A DNA stretch of 64,000 bases. It comes from Plazaster borealis. Taxonomy: Eukaryota; Echinodermata; Asteroidea; Forcipulatida; Labidiasteridae. The notes beneath the pieces are model-generated. The model ran no database searches, was not told the origin of the DNA, and saw nothing but the letters and a program-made list of their open reading frames with translations. This document shows positions 47,340-58,796 of this stretch, piece by piece. The DNA lies in NCBI GenBank assembly GCA_021014325.1, contig CM037474.1, forward strand, positions 4,096,488 to 4,160,487, read 5' to 3'. Position numbers and translations under genes: made by a program. The first letter of the stretch is position 1; each line of letters opens with the position of its first letter.

Positions 47340-50068
47340 AAGGTCTCTCGTTTTGCATAGGTCTTGTACTTTGTCGTTCTGAGCAGCACAGAAAGTGCTT
47401 GATTTGTTTGTGGTTCCCACCGCAGTCACAGTGTGTAGTTTGACCATCCGAGAGGTTGACATAAAGTATGAGTACGGGGATTTCATCGTGATATTAAGAA
47501 CAGAGGATGTGGGAAGCCAGACTAAAGTCAAAATGCGGCTGGAGGAATGTCAATAGCTTCCTGTATGGTTTTGTTTCTCGTAGGACAAATCACTTTCATG
47601 GAATTCTTCATGTTATTAGGGAGCTGTAAAGTAGGCTCATAGCGGATGTGTTAGGATATTGGCTCTCGGATCCCCCCCACAAAAACAGGGAACGGATCCG
47701 AGGGAAAGCAGTGGTTTAGTTCAAATAACTTGTGATGACAACCGCGTCCGTGTGGTGCAGTAACAGTTAATATCGGTATGCTTGGAAATGCTAAAATCAT
47801 CTTGTAAACCTTGTGCTCGATCAAGCATAATGCCTTTGTATTTTAGAGAACACAGACGCTCATTTAACAATATAATTTACTTATAATCATTAGTTGATAT
47901 TTAATAATTTAATAATTTTTTTTAAATTTTATATAAAAATACATTTTTTAATACCAAGTGCCCTCTCAGTGTTCTTTTGATGCAACTTTCTGATTTGCAT
48001 AATCACTTTATTAACTTAAAAGTTTGTGCCTACGACCGCTGGACGTTTCTCTTTTCCATTATTAGAGAAAGAGAGAGAGCACATTATTATTATTTTCTGT
48101 GGGTTGTTCTCTGGCCATGCTCTAAAGTTTGAGGGATGATGTTATAGCGCCCCCAGTGGGTATCTTTTGGGTTTTACACCGAGTCATTCTGTCGGAAAGT
48201 ATGTATTGAGGAGGAATAGAGTCGTCGTCACTGTAATGCCATGTGTTGACCTGTGACCTCCACGTTGTATACTTTTTGAGTATTGCGTTTTGCTGTGTAG
48301 TGCTAAAGAGTTATTACAATTGTGTTCTTACCTGCTGCTGTCCGAGGAATAAGTTAGTGGCAGCATGATATATATATTTTATATTTGAAATGTCACCTTG
48401 TAGAATTTGTCTTTTTGGTCTCATCCTCTTTCAGTAGGGGACGACTCATCAGCAGCCCCCCCCCCACATGACAGGTTTGGATCCCGTCAATATAATAGAC
48501 TCAAAGATAATATAAAGCGCCACCCAATTTCATCTTTTTGTAGTAATAAATTGTTCTGCTTAAAATTATATAATCTGATTTTCTTGTGAGCACAACATCT
48601 TTGCTTTACAGTTGATTACCAATAATAATTCACTACAAACTCCATAAATAAGCGTATGGTAAACTGATAAAAATTACAGGAATTACAATAATATTTCTTT
48701 CTTTAAAAATGATAAGGTGCAATTAAACTTTAAGGGTATCTGCGTCTAAGAAAAAAAGAATTAGATATAAAAAAATAAAATCTTCGACAAAATCATTTGT
48801 AATTATTTACCCTGAGCAGTAATTTTCAAATTGTGAACAAAATAAATTAAAGTCAATAGCAAAGTTCTAAAAATAATCAATTGATTCAATGTATTACTTC
48901 ACATAAGTTATTCATCACGTGATATCTTATTGTTCAAGTGCCATCTTGTTTTCCTGACCCATTCAAGAATTATTATTGGGGGTCCTGTTTCATCACAGCT
49001 GAACGTTTTGCCAACGAGTAGGTTGTTAAAGGTACGGGCAGCCTTCACGGCAAAAAAACCCCACCAAAAACACAAGAACTTATCAATAATTTGTAACAAA
49101 ATCTATCAAATTAGCCAAATCACTGATGAATCAAAGGTGGCCACCCGAATCAAAAGCACGTAATATTCTCCAATCAAGTTATACATTTTGTGCTGCTGCT
49201 AAGAGCTGCCTATACAAAATGGTGGTCAAAGTCTGTGGAGAAAAGAAAGGTCTATTACCAGACCATTTTAAGAGAAACTTAGTCTGGTCTCTTTTCATGT
49301 AATACAAATCCGTATATAAAAATCGCTGTTTCATAAAGTTGACAAGACGGAATTTAACTTCCAGTGGGAGATATCAAACTAATAAGAAAATGCTTCTTAC
49401 GCTCTGCCACTTCACAAATGCTAACAATAGAGGGTGGAATGTGTACTATTGTGTAATCGCTATGATTTTTAGCAAACGTCGATACACAATGTATAAATCA
49501 CCACCATTGTGGGAAAGCATTAATAATGATATGACGAGCGCGCACATATGCAATTTAATAGAATCATTAAGGTATGTAACTTAGTTAGGGATTTAAAACT
49601 ATTGTAATTAAAGAAGAATCTAGTGCACAAATTTCACCGGTGAAAATGATGAGATGAATGAAATGTGGTAGTTTTACAACTAAGATTAACCCTATCATAC
49701 GGGCCTTTCGGACTTGCAGGGACCGGGGGCTGAAAACACAAAATCAAAGATGGCTGCCGGATATGGTTGCTATTTTAAATTTCCACATTGCATTTAACAC
49801 CATCACGTGACACATTATCGGGGTTTTTTTGAGATAAAATCCCTGAACGGGTGGGAATAAAACCACAAAAACGTTAAAATCGTTTGATCCAAGGTCAAAC
49901 CAACGGATGACGACCCCAGTAAAAACAAAAATGCAATTATGAAAAGTCAGCAATTTTAGTGGTGATCGGATGCAGTGTTAAAATATACGTGCAAAAATAT
50001 GGTGGGGACACAATGTGCCACCCCACCCGATCCTCGTAGGGTTAATTGCCACCGATGGCAACAAATCA
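47340..50068. other. Segmental duplication copy 2, 3' flank of receptor E
   Basis: Matches 35390-35610, 36265-36700, 37110-37640 and 38760-38905 in order. The SINE, subfamily-2 MITE and 948-bp element of copy 1 are absent, so this copy keeps the empty sites. No gene recognised. Confidence 0.55.
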
Positions 50069-51416
50069 TCAGTTATTTGAAGCTGGTACCGATAATGCAA
50101 CTGTTTCCTTTACCACATCTCCGGTAACCTCGTCCCCAACACGGGCAGAATCTCTCCCCCCGCAGAACGCCTCCCGTATCCCTCTACGGAACTCCTTGTT
50201 TGTCATGATGTAAATAATCGGATTCACACAGGAATTACCAATCGCTAAAACGGCAGCGACATGGTAAACAGGGTGGACGAAATCTTCATGGACACCGACG
50301 GTGTAAAGAAAATAATAAGTATTAACCAGTGACCAGCAGAAGCCGAAGGTGAGGACAAAAGACAGGAGGGTCTTTGACAACTTTTTGGATGTCCGAAGTT
50401 GCCACATTTCACGCTGATCATCTGCGCTGCGGGCGGAGGAAGCTGTGAAAACATAAAAATAAGACCACAATGTCAATTTGCTTTTATTTTGTAACGGTTG
50501 CATGAGAATGGGATTTGTCCTTATTGATCTGTTTTGAATATGTTTTCCCATGTTGATGTCTGAACTGATGAGCATTTCAAAACTACCGTCAAATGTAAAC
50601 CAGACTGTCAGTGAAAGTTGTATGGAGTGCTTGCGACCAAAGACGGCAGGAAGGTTAACTATGAGCTCTATATGGCATTAAACAAAAAATGCTCTTGCAG
50701 TCTGACTTACCCAGTCTAGTCTTCAGTACTTGTACTTGTCCCCTCAATGTCGCAATGACTTTCAGTTGCATCAACACCATCGCACCAAAAGGAACAATGA
50801 AACAGCATAAATAGTTGGGTATTCCAATGGCCATCCGAATCCCCGGACTCGGCCAATCAAAAAATTTGCATCCGACTTCTTTGTCTTCGCCGTACAGGAA
50901 TATAACGAAAGATTGTTCAAGTGCACCTGCAACCCAGCATGCAGCCATCATCAAGTGTTTGTTTCGTCTGGTGAACGCTATTTTGTACTTGAGTGGGTAG
51001 ACGATGGCTACAAACCGCTCCAAGTTGACGGCGACCAGACCACAGACGGATGTGATTGCGCAGACCCAGAAAATGTATTGACTGACGTAAAATCGACATC
51101 TTAGCTCACCCAGGAATCCAGGGTTCGGTGCCGGCGTGCCCGTAGTTGGGACAAGCTTAAAGGGGATGACCAGCACGCAGACTAAGAAGTCTACAAGCGA
51201 TAGGTGCACCAAGAAATCACTGGTGTTCGTCCGCATAGACGGCACACGAAGGAGTGCGAAAACGGCAAGAAGGTTACCAGTGATACCGAGTGTACAGATC
51301 ATGCCGTAGAGGGCCAAAACGAAGCCACTCTCTGCAAAATTTCCCCAGGAATAAGCGATGTCGGGGTCAACGACCGCTACGTCTGTCATGTTTAACTGGG
51401 ATGCGGCGTTCGTCAT
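50069..51416 (-). CDS. Receptor E: class A GPCR, 359 aa
   Basis: Predicted plasma-membrane receptor, ligand unknown. Exon 1 is 50711-51416 (CTGG|GTAAGT); exon 2 is 50069-50442 (TTTTCACAG acceptor); 268-bp phase 1 intron at codon 236. Features: sequon N9; TM1 about 32-56 with N48; TM2 with Asp76; TM3 Cys107 and ERF 133-135; TM4 Trp161; loop-2 Cys183; TM5 Pro209; TM6 CWSL (271-274), without the usual proline; TM7 NPIIY 309-313; helix 8 FRRGIREAF; tail to N359. The start gives 10 residues before a second in-frame Met (M10); the upstream ATG is favoured because D has it at the same place. Best intact example of the family here. Upstream promoter and leader exon at 51688-51830 match those of D. 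Confidence 0.93.
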
Positions 51417-51687
51417 GATGTCTTCAATTCAACTTTTGACAAAAGACGACGATAGCGAAATTCTTCCCTCTACAAGAATGTGACAAAATTAAGAAACAGT
51501 CATAGCATACAAAATAACATTATGTACTAGCAGCAGTCACACTATTTTTTTGCCACGAACCTCACTAAAAAAATCCCCCCAAACCAATGCTGTCCAAGTG
51601 ATGGTATGCTTTCATTATACATAAAACGGACAGAATAAACAATTGTTTTCAACTGAACGGCATTATGATAAAGAAACAAGCGTTTAC

Positions 51688-51830
51688 CCTGCCTGAACTA
51701 CCCCCCCCCCCCAAAAAAAAAAAAAAAAAGGTTAGATGTTGCAGCACAGCGTCAACCGAAGACATGGCGTGACTTCTCCCCAAAGATACGCGCCTTTATA
51801 TTTGTTATATAAAACTCACTGCGCTGACAG
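51688..51830 (-). promoter_or_regulatory. Promoter and 5' UTR exon of receptor E
   Basis: The - strand motif GCGCAGTGAGTTTTATATAA contains the TATA box (about 51805-51814). The leader ends GGCAGG|GTAAAC at 51688. Between them CATGTCTTCGGTTGACGCTG-type sequence is shared with D and the orphan copy. A C-homopolymer and poly-A run (51701-51729) interrupts the leader only in this copy. Confidence 0.65.
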
Positions 51831-52074
51831 AATTAAATATAATTTTCAATGTCAATTTCACTGGATTACATACGATTGGAAATTAAATAGGAGATTATTA
51901 TGTTCTGGCTCGAAAGGGGTATAATAAAAATTTTAAAAATCTTGCCATTGTCGTTGTCAAGCTCACAGGAACCGGATTTATTCGACGCGTTCAAGGCCCT
52001 CCGGTAATTAAATTGTAAAAACAACAAACATCTAATGTGTTTTATTAAATGTGTATTCTTTAAATCGTAACAAC

Positions 52075-52314
52075 AGGGGCACATTGCCCCAAAATGGTGT
52101 GGTTTCCCGTTTACTCCTTGAACTAATGCGGTCCGCCATTTTGTGAAGTCAAAAATTTGCAACAAAATGGCGGACCGTGTTAGTTCACGAAGTAAAAGGA
52201 AAACCACACAATTTTGAGGCATATTTGTGTGGATCATTATAGTCCAACATTTTTCCAACCATGTTCATTTTATAATAAACACCGTTTATCCCCCAATCCA
52301 AGTAACGTGTCCCT
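52075..52314. mobile_element. Foldback MITE related to the AGGGACACGTTGCC family
   Basis: GGGGCACATTGCCCC on the left, AAGTAACGTGTCCCT then TTAA on the right. The inner arms carry GGTCCGCCATTTTGT and ACAAAATGGCGGACC. The left end has lost its TTAA. Confidence 0.75.
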
Positions 52315-52977
52315 TTAATTTTTGTTTGACCATTGTTTGTTCCATTTCGTCAACGTAAACTAGTTTGTCACCTAAACACACGCCTGAGTTTGTACGTTTA
52401 TTTTTTATAAATTGATTTCTCTTTTTTTTTCTTGCCCGGTGTCTGGAATGGCAGCATTATCATGTCTTAAAAAGAACAGTTCATTTGTCATTCAGATGTT
52501 TGCAACATCACGATGACTGTCCATGGTACGGAAAGCCAAACTTACCGAGTTCGTACCGAAAAGCAGTTTGTTTAAATTAAACTGAAGCCATTAACGCAAT
52601 AATAATGATGCCATAAAACCCAAAGAATAAGTTTAAATCTTACACGAAAAAAGTGAGCTTAGTTTGGTTCCCCTTTGAATGGCACTTCATTTGTAAGAAG
52701 CGGTCTCTTTAGGTGTGTTGGTAAAAATTACAATTTTTATGTTAGGCTTTTGCAACGCTCATCTGTAAACTGTTATTTTTCTTAACCATCTTGTTGATGA
52801 AAATAAGTCTCCATGGCAAACTATTGGTGGCACTCTGTATTATGCATTGCAGCTCAGAATGAGAGCAGTAGAAAAGGGTACAATATTGTAACAAGTGTTG
52901 GCGAATGGCGTTAAACTATTTGTCTGCGGTGGTTGAATTTTAAGGGTAACTGATTATTAAAAGCAGAAGGTAAACAA

Positions 52978-53076
52978 CGGCATTGTTCCCGTTACCACAT
53001 CTCCCGTGACCACATCTTGCACATGCGCAGAATATCTCCCCTTTGGAACGCCTCTCGTATCCATCTACGGTAAAGT
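52978..53076 (-). pseudogene. Receptor G remnant: tail of exon 2
   Basis: On the - strand CCGTAGATGGATACGAGAGG through GATGTGGTAACGGGAACA aligns to the helix 8 and C-terminal codons of D and E. Small deletions shift the frame and a stop follows. TM6, TM7 and all of exon 1 are missing. About 700 bp upstream lies a receptor-type promoter with no gene of its own, so this is the end of a third receptor unit that lost its body. Confidence 0.8.
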
Positions 53077-53359
53077 TACTATAAACAGGCTACCTTTATT
53101 CATTAAAGGTACTCTTTTAATATAAAAGAGTGAAAAACTCACTCTCTCTCGAATAATATCGAATTCGCTCTTTTTAAAGAGAATCACTCTGTAAAAGAGC
53201 GTTTTTATCACTCTTTATCAGGGTGAAATTTCACTTTTTTGGAGTGCATTATGATAACTCCTTTTTCCACTGCAAAAAAAAATTGTCCGCCATATGGCTC
53301 TTTGGAAGAGTGGAAATGTACTCTTTTGGAGTGGTTTTCACTCTTTCACATTAAGAGTA
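53077..53359. repeat. ACTCTTTT/AAAAGAGT-rich element
   Basis: Many AAAGAGT and ACTCTTT motifs in both orientations (for example TACTCTTTTAATATAAAAGA) within the gap left by receptor G. Probably a foldback element; limits uncertain. Confidence 0.5.
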
Positions 53360-53735
53360 GGGTCATAGATTGGTAATTATTCCAACAATTCATTACCATA
53401 AAAACTTACTTGGTGAGAAGCACTGCCGCTGTTGATAGTATAAACTATTTAGAGAAGAGATTCCCCTTGAAGTAATATGGTTTTGGATAGTTTTTCACCC
53501 CAAAACATTTGAATCTGAGAAACGATTCATGCATGATTCGTTTCTCAGATTTTTGAGGGTTGGTTTCCGTTCGCGAATGGTGCGGCAAGAGATGCGGTTG
53601 GTACCCGCTGTCACCTCGTTAACGTACACTATATTCAGCTGAAACTTTCACAGGTGACTTTTATGTTTCTGTATAATTTTGCTTTAAAAAATCAGCAAAT
53701 ATTGAGAAAAAACAATATATTACCATACCTTAAAA
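53360..53735 (+). mobile_element. TTAA-type MITE, subfamily 2, diverged
   Basis: Contains CATAAAAACTTACTTGGTGA, GAAACGATTCATGCATGATTC and a final ATATTACCATACCT before TTAA. It resembles 26959-27338. It occupies the space where the receptor G body should be. Confidence 0.65.
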
Positions 53736-53770
53736 CAAAAATACGTCAGAATAAAGAAACAAGAACTTAC

Positions 53771-53890
53771 AATACCTGAATTAACCGTTAGATGTGGCAG
53801 CAGCAGAGCAGAGCTTCAACCGAAGACAAGACATGCAATATCTCCTAAGACACCCGCCTCCTTTTTTATATAAAACTCACTGCGCTCAAC
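53771..53890 (-). promoter_or_regulatory. Orphan receptor promoter and 5' UTR exon (unit G)
   Basis: The - strand motif GCGCAGTGAGTTTTATATAA is identical to the core motif of E, followed by CATGTCTTGTCTTCGGTTGA and a leader ending TTCAGGTATT|GTAAGT at 53771. The donor is a stronger consensus than those of D and E. No receptor exon 1 lies downstream; the next receptor sequence is the 52978-53076 tail. Confidence 0.65.
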
Positions 53891-54289
53891 CTTTCAATTA
53901 TAACTCCCAACACCAATAGCGAAGGCTACAAACAACACTTGTGGATAAATACAATTTGTGGTCAAGAAAGGTTTGAAATATGAAGGGTACAATGAAGTAA
54001 AATCGTCATCGTCGAGGTAAAAAAAGAGCCTGTTTTGATAAGCACTTTAATATTTCTTCAAGTAATTAAATTTTACTTCACTTTTATTGCACGTTCGGTG
54101 AATGTTGTTATTTGTATTCGTTGTAAGCGAAACAAGCGCTGCAGTTGTTATTGTTGTTGTATGGTGGGGGTTCACGACTTTTCTTGCCGGTGTATTGAAT
54201 GACAATGTACTGCAATTAAACGAACATTATGTTATCACTTCATGCACTTTGAGTTTCTAAAGTGCAAGTATACTGGTCCCCATTATCCG

Positions 54290-55060
54290 CAAGGATAAAG
54301 ACAGGCACAGGTCTTACAGGCCCAATGAATCAGTGGATAAACTTGCAGTGACGTAAACTTTCAATGTCTGTGTTATGATTGGTCTGCTCCGAAGTGACGT
54401 AGTTTGTCAGCTACACCACCAGCAGTAGTTAACTGTACTTTCGATCGTCTGCTGCTGCGTGTGCATAATGTTTGTATGTAATGTTGTTCTATTCACAATG
54501 TACATGATGTAATGTGAGCGTGTCTATCCATTGAAACCGAGGACTTTAACAAAAGGGATCTGGGTGTTTGACAGAGCGAGGACGTCCTCGCTTCGTTTTC
54601 GTGAACAAACCCAAACAAAGGGAGAACAAAGAGAAGTACTCGATTAGCGGGATTCACAAACGTGTGTGTGTGCACGTGTGTATACTACGAATCTCCGTCC
54701 GTGTGAATTGGGATGCGAGGTCAAAGGTACATCTGGCGGGCAAGGCCGGTATCTGGCATTATAGACTGTTCAAGTTTCGCGCTTATTCGAACTTCCGGGT
54801 CCATTGTGGTCCCAACCTATGGAGTTTTACGTGGGTGGGATTTTGTTTCGTGCATTTTTTTTTTAGTTTAACGTAGTTCATGGCCATGGAAATTAGATAG
54901 GATGTTGGGAATGTAATACTAAGTGATAAGCAATATGAAAGTAAAACCAATTCAACAAACGAAGAAAACCCGAGAATAAGACTTGACCTCCGTTTCCGAT
55001 TACTTGTAAACAATCAAGAATGCTGCCCAACCGACAGGTTACCGACAACGTTACTCAAAT
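54290..55060. repeat. Inverted copy of the D-intron repeat
   Basis: Reverse complement of 40180-41110 with moderate divergence, including CTACACCACCAGCAGTAGTT and GGGAATGTAATACTAAGTGA. A (GT)n run and other differences lie at 54540-54780. The 102-codon frame here is not supported as a gene. Confidence 0.7.
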
Positions 55061-56331
55061 TAATATAATATGTATGTCACACGTAGACCAAGGTAGAGGA
55101 ATTCTCATTATCTAATTAACATTATGTTTAATGGGATCTATCACTTTAAATTGGGGCAAGTCAAGTCACAAAGGCCATATAGACATAAAAGAATAGACAC
55201 AATCGGCGACCGGCGTCACGTGACTTATGTAAACAAACAGCGCGGTGTATATGTAAAAACATGGCAACATCCGAGTGCCACTGCTGTAAGGGGTCATGAT
55301 TCATGTTGCATTTGTTGGTTGCAAGTTGCAACACGATTTTAACTTTTCTAAATCCATCTGAAGTAATATAATATTAATAATAATTATGTAAACTTATATA
55401 GCGCCAAAATCCGCCCAAAAAGACGGAAGTGTGCCAGTTTTGCAATTTTCAAACGTTGTCGAAATGGTTTGGTAAAAGCTCCGAAAACCAGTGGCACACA
55501 AACAATCCTGGAAGTTTTGTTTATAAAGGGAAGAGTGAAATCGTACATGTAGGCGTGTTCAAGCAAATCAGAGGATGAGATCATCATGTAGCCACGAATT
55601 TTTGTCTATGATATTCGATATAGGCATCATATTTTATGAGGGATTTTTAGTGGACATGCAAAGAAAATAGTTAGTCAACACCGGTTTATACGCACTCAAG
55701 GTGTTCAAAAGGCTTATAATTTGTTATGGTTTGTATAACGATTCTCCCCGTAACGAGTGAGAATCATAATGAAGTGTAAGCTTTAAAAAAAAACCGTTTG
55801 ATGCGACAAGTATAGTTCTTTTTAGAAAGGGGTGGGGGAGAGAAAAAACAGAGGAAAGGCCGGGAGGGGCGGACGGAAAGGAAAGACGGACCGAGGCAGA
55901 AGCCAGAGGAGTGGCCAAGCACCGGCTCCGCCCAAACAGTCGGCAGAAAATTTATGATGTGTTGATGGAAGTGCGGGACTAAATATAACTATTTACGGCG
56001 GTAGGCAATGAGAGAAAGCAATCGGTATTATGGAATCGTTGTGTACTGTAACTTATGTCCCATGGCTCCGTTGAGGTCTCTGAAAATAACCAAGTTCGTA
56101 TATTGTTCAAGTTGGTAGGTTAACAAGTCAGTAGGTGATGGTTAAAACATACCTTTTCTTTGATGTTTTCAAGCAACCTGCCGGAAAACTACGACAATCC
56201 CATTGAGCTCCCCGTGCTTAAACACTGCGCGCGAGAGTTTGTTATGATTCTGTACCCACTATACGTCACGTGACCACCGCTAGCTGGAGTCGCCGATTGT
56301 GTCTATTGCGTGAATGAAAACTGGGTCTTAA
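55061..56331. other. Intergenic, no gene recognised
   Basis: No receptor similarity. Two purine/pyrimidine-biased stretches (55820-55920) and no repeat shared with the rest of the window that I could detect. Confidence 0.4.
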
Positions 56332-56696
56332 AGGGGCACGTTGCCTTGGATCGGGTGAGTTGGTCTATACAAAGCGTTTGTAACCGTTTGTTATAAAATG
56401 CATGGGTAGAAAGATGTTTTAAAAGTAGAATACAATGATCCACACAAATATGTCTCGAAATTGCGTGGTTTTCCTTTTACACAAACACGGTCGGCCATTT
56501 TGTGTTTTGACTCCACAGAAATGGCCGACCGTGTTAGTTCGCAAAGTAAAAGGAAAACCACGCAATTTCGAGGCATATTTTGTGTGGATCATTGTATTCT
56601 ACTTTTATAACGTCTTTCTAGCCATATGCATTTTATAACAAACGGTTACAAACGCTTTTTTTAGACCAACTCGTCCGATCCAAGGCAACGTTCCCT
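56332..56696. mobile_element. TTAA-flanked foldback MITE, 365 bp
   Basis: TTAA at 56328-56331 and 56697-56700. Left end AGGGGCACGTTGCCTTGG, right end CCAAGGCAACGTTCCCT. The arms pair over almost the whole length (AAAGTAAAAGGAAAACCACG with its complement), with a small loop near 56515. Confidence 0.88.
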
Positions 56697-57094
56697 TTAA
56701 TGTTAATATAAAATACACTGGCATTTAATGTCTTGGAAAAAATTTACAAGGAAAGCCGTCTCAAATTTATATGCCCACCAAAATTGTTGATTCTCTATAT
56801 CTATAAAAGAAGTGGTCTGCCACTGTTTTCGTTGAATGGAGGGGTATGTTTACGAAGAATGACTAAGCCGTCTCTTTCCCTTCAGAAAAAAAACCCCTCC
56901 ATAAAGACGAACCAAAATCCTTGTCCATTACTTCCATTCGCACAATTCTTTTCTGAAATCATCGGATTATAGCGTGATAGAGCAGTAAATCTGACCGTGA
57001 AGAAGGCCGATCTTACGGGCACTTCCAGCTTCACCGGCTCGGTCTTTACGCGGGCTGTGTGACCCAGTTCTATGTATAGACACGCACACAACCT

Positions 57095-57286
57095 GACCCA
57101 ATTTCATAGAGCTGCTTAAGCACAAAAAGTAGTTAAGCACAACAAAATTACGCTTACCAGAATAAGGTTACCAGCCAAACTACCATGTCACATGTACAAT
57201 TTGTGACTGGTATCCTGCTCATTTCGGCTTAGCAGACAATTGTTAAGCAATATTTTCTGCTTAAGCAGCTCTGTGAAATTGGGCCC
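57095..57286. mobile_element. GGGCCCAATTTCATA foldback element
   Basis: ACCCAATTTCATAGAGCTGC at the left and GCAGCTCTGTGAAATTGGGC at the right. It has the same interior as 14086-14235. Confidence 0.82.
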
Positions 57287-58796
57287 TGTTGTTATAAGGG
57301 TGGAGGAGGGGGGGGGGGGTAATAACCCGAATTCAAGATGTAAATGTGTGAAGTAAATTTACCGGTATACCGTGCGAGATACTTTCAGAATGTTGGTTTG
57401 GTTTGACAGTCTAGAAGCTGCTGGCGTGAAAAATTACCTAGAAAATTAGTTTCTTTATAACTGCTCTTCAGAAGACAAACTGAAAATTTTGACCCAACGT
57501 TGGGCTAATGTTAACGTCATTGCAACTTTGTAGGTAGGGCTTAGAAGTAGCACAATTTCATTAATAATAAATCTTGTGAAATTTATCTTTGTCTTCTATT
57601 GTTCGTACTTTACAAAAACATTTTGTCTAAAAGTCTAGATTTTAAAAGGACATTTTTGATTGCAGCATCTTAACTAAAAAATTAACAGATTTAAATCGAA
57701 AATAAATCAAAATCTTTACTTTTTGACTGCAAATGTGCACAAGAACAGAGCTGGGCAAAACGAGTGAAATTTACCTGATAAGTCTACTGCCACCTAGCGT
57801 TCCAAAGTATATTAATGTGCTGGAACTATGAACAGATATTTAGCCTGTTGGTTCCTTATCAAATACAAATCCGTACAACACGCTATTTCATAAAGGGCAC
57901 CTGAACGTGACGTGATTTGCTGATGAGGTTTTGTAAAATGAAACTACTTTGACGAAGTGAGATGAACTTATTGTTTAAAAACCGCTGAGACAAGAGAGAA
58001 AAACATTTCAAATATGTTACATCCATTTTCAGGTTTCAAACTGATAAAACAGCTAGTAATTTCTTGTCGCTAAAAAAATGCCAACACTTGTGGATTGGCG
58101 TTTCGCTGAGATTTCCAGCAAATGTTGTACATTGTTTAAAACTGAAATTCCATGAAAATCACTCCAAATACGTGACAGTATCAATATAATGCATCGGAAA
58201 GTATTCACTATTTTCTTCCAATACAAAGCACAAACCAAACATGATGTATTTTGGAAAGTAAATTAGCTGTTCCAAGTTAGTGATGGTGTTTCGTGCGCGT
58301 GGTGCAGAGTTTCTTTGTTAGATGATGTCTGTGTTACTTTAAAGAACACAGACATTCACTGATGACATAACATTATTTAGTTTTCTAGATATAATTGTGC
58401 AAAGATAATGAAAGAAACGTAAACGGTATTAATCTTTCATTGCTACAATGAAAATTACAATTAGTAATGAAACAATATACAATTTCTTTTAACCTTTTGA
58501 TTAGCTATGGAATATCACGAAACCATCCACAAATAAAACTTTGACAGAACAGATAAAACCTCTTAACCTGTCGCGACACCATCACAACAAAGTCTCAAAT
58601 GCTTACACCATGGTACTGTTTTCAGCTGTCCGTTTTTTACTTAGCTTGTTAATTACTTTCGGTGGACATCATCCAATCAAAATCTCTGAATCATCAGATA
58701 AGAGCCTCTGGACTCACCAAAACAAATTCCAACCAATCAAGCCATCTGTAAGCCATCTTGCGAAAACATGATATTGGTTACAGCCAGGGCCCAATT
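57287..58796. other. Intergenic, no gene recognised
   Basis: AT-rich with short open frames only. A G-homopolymer at 57308-57320. Nothing resembling receptor exons or a named repeat. Confidence 0.4.
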
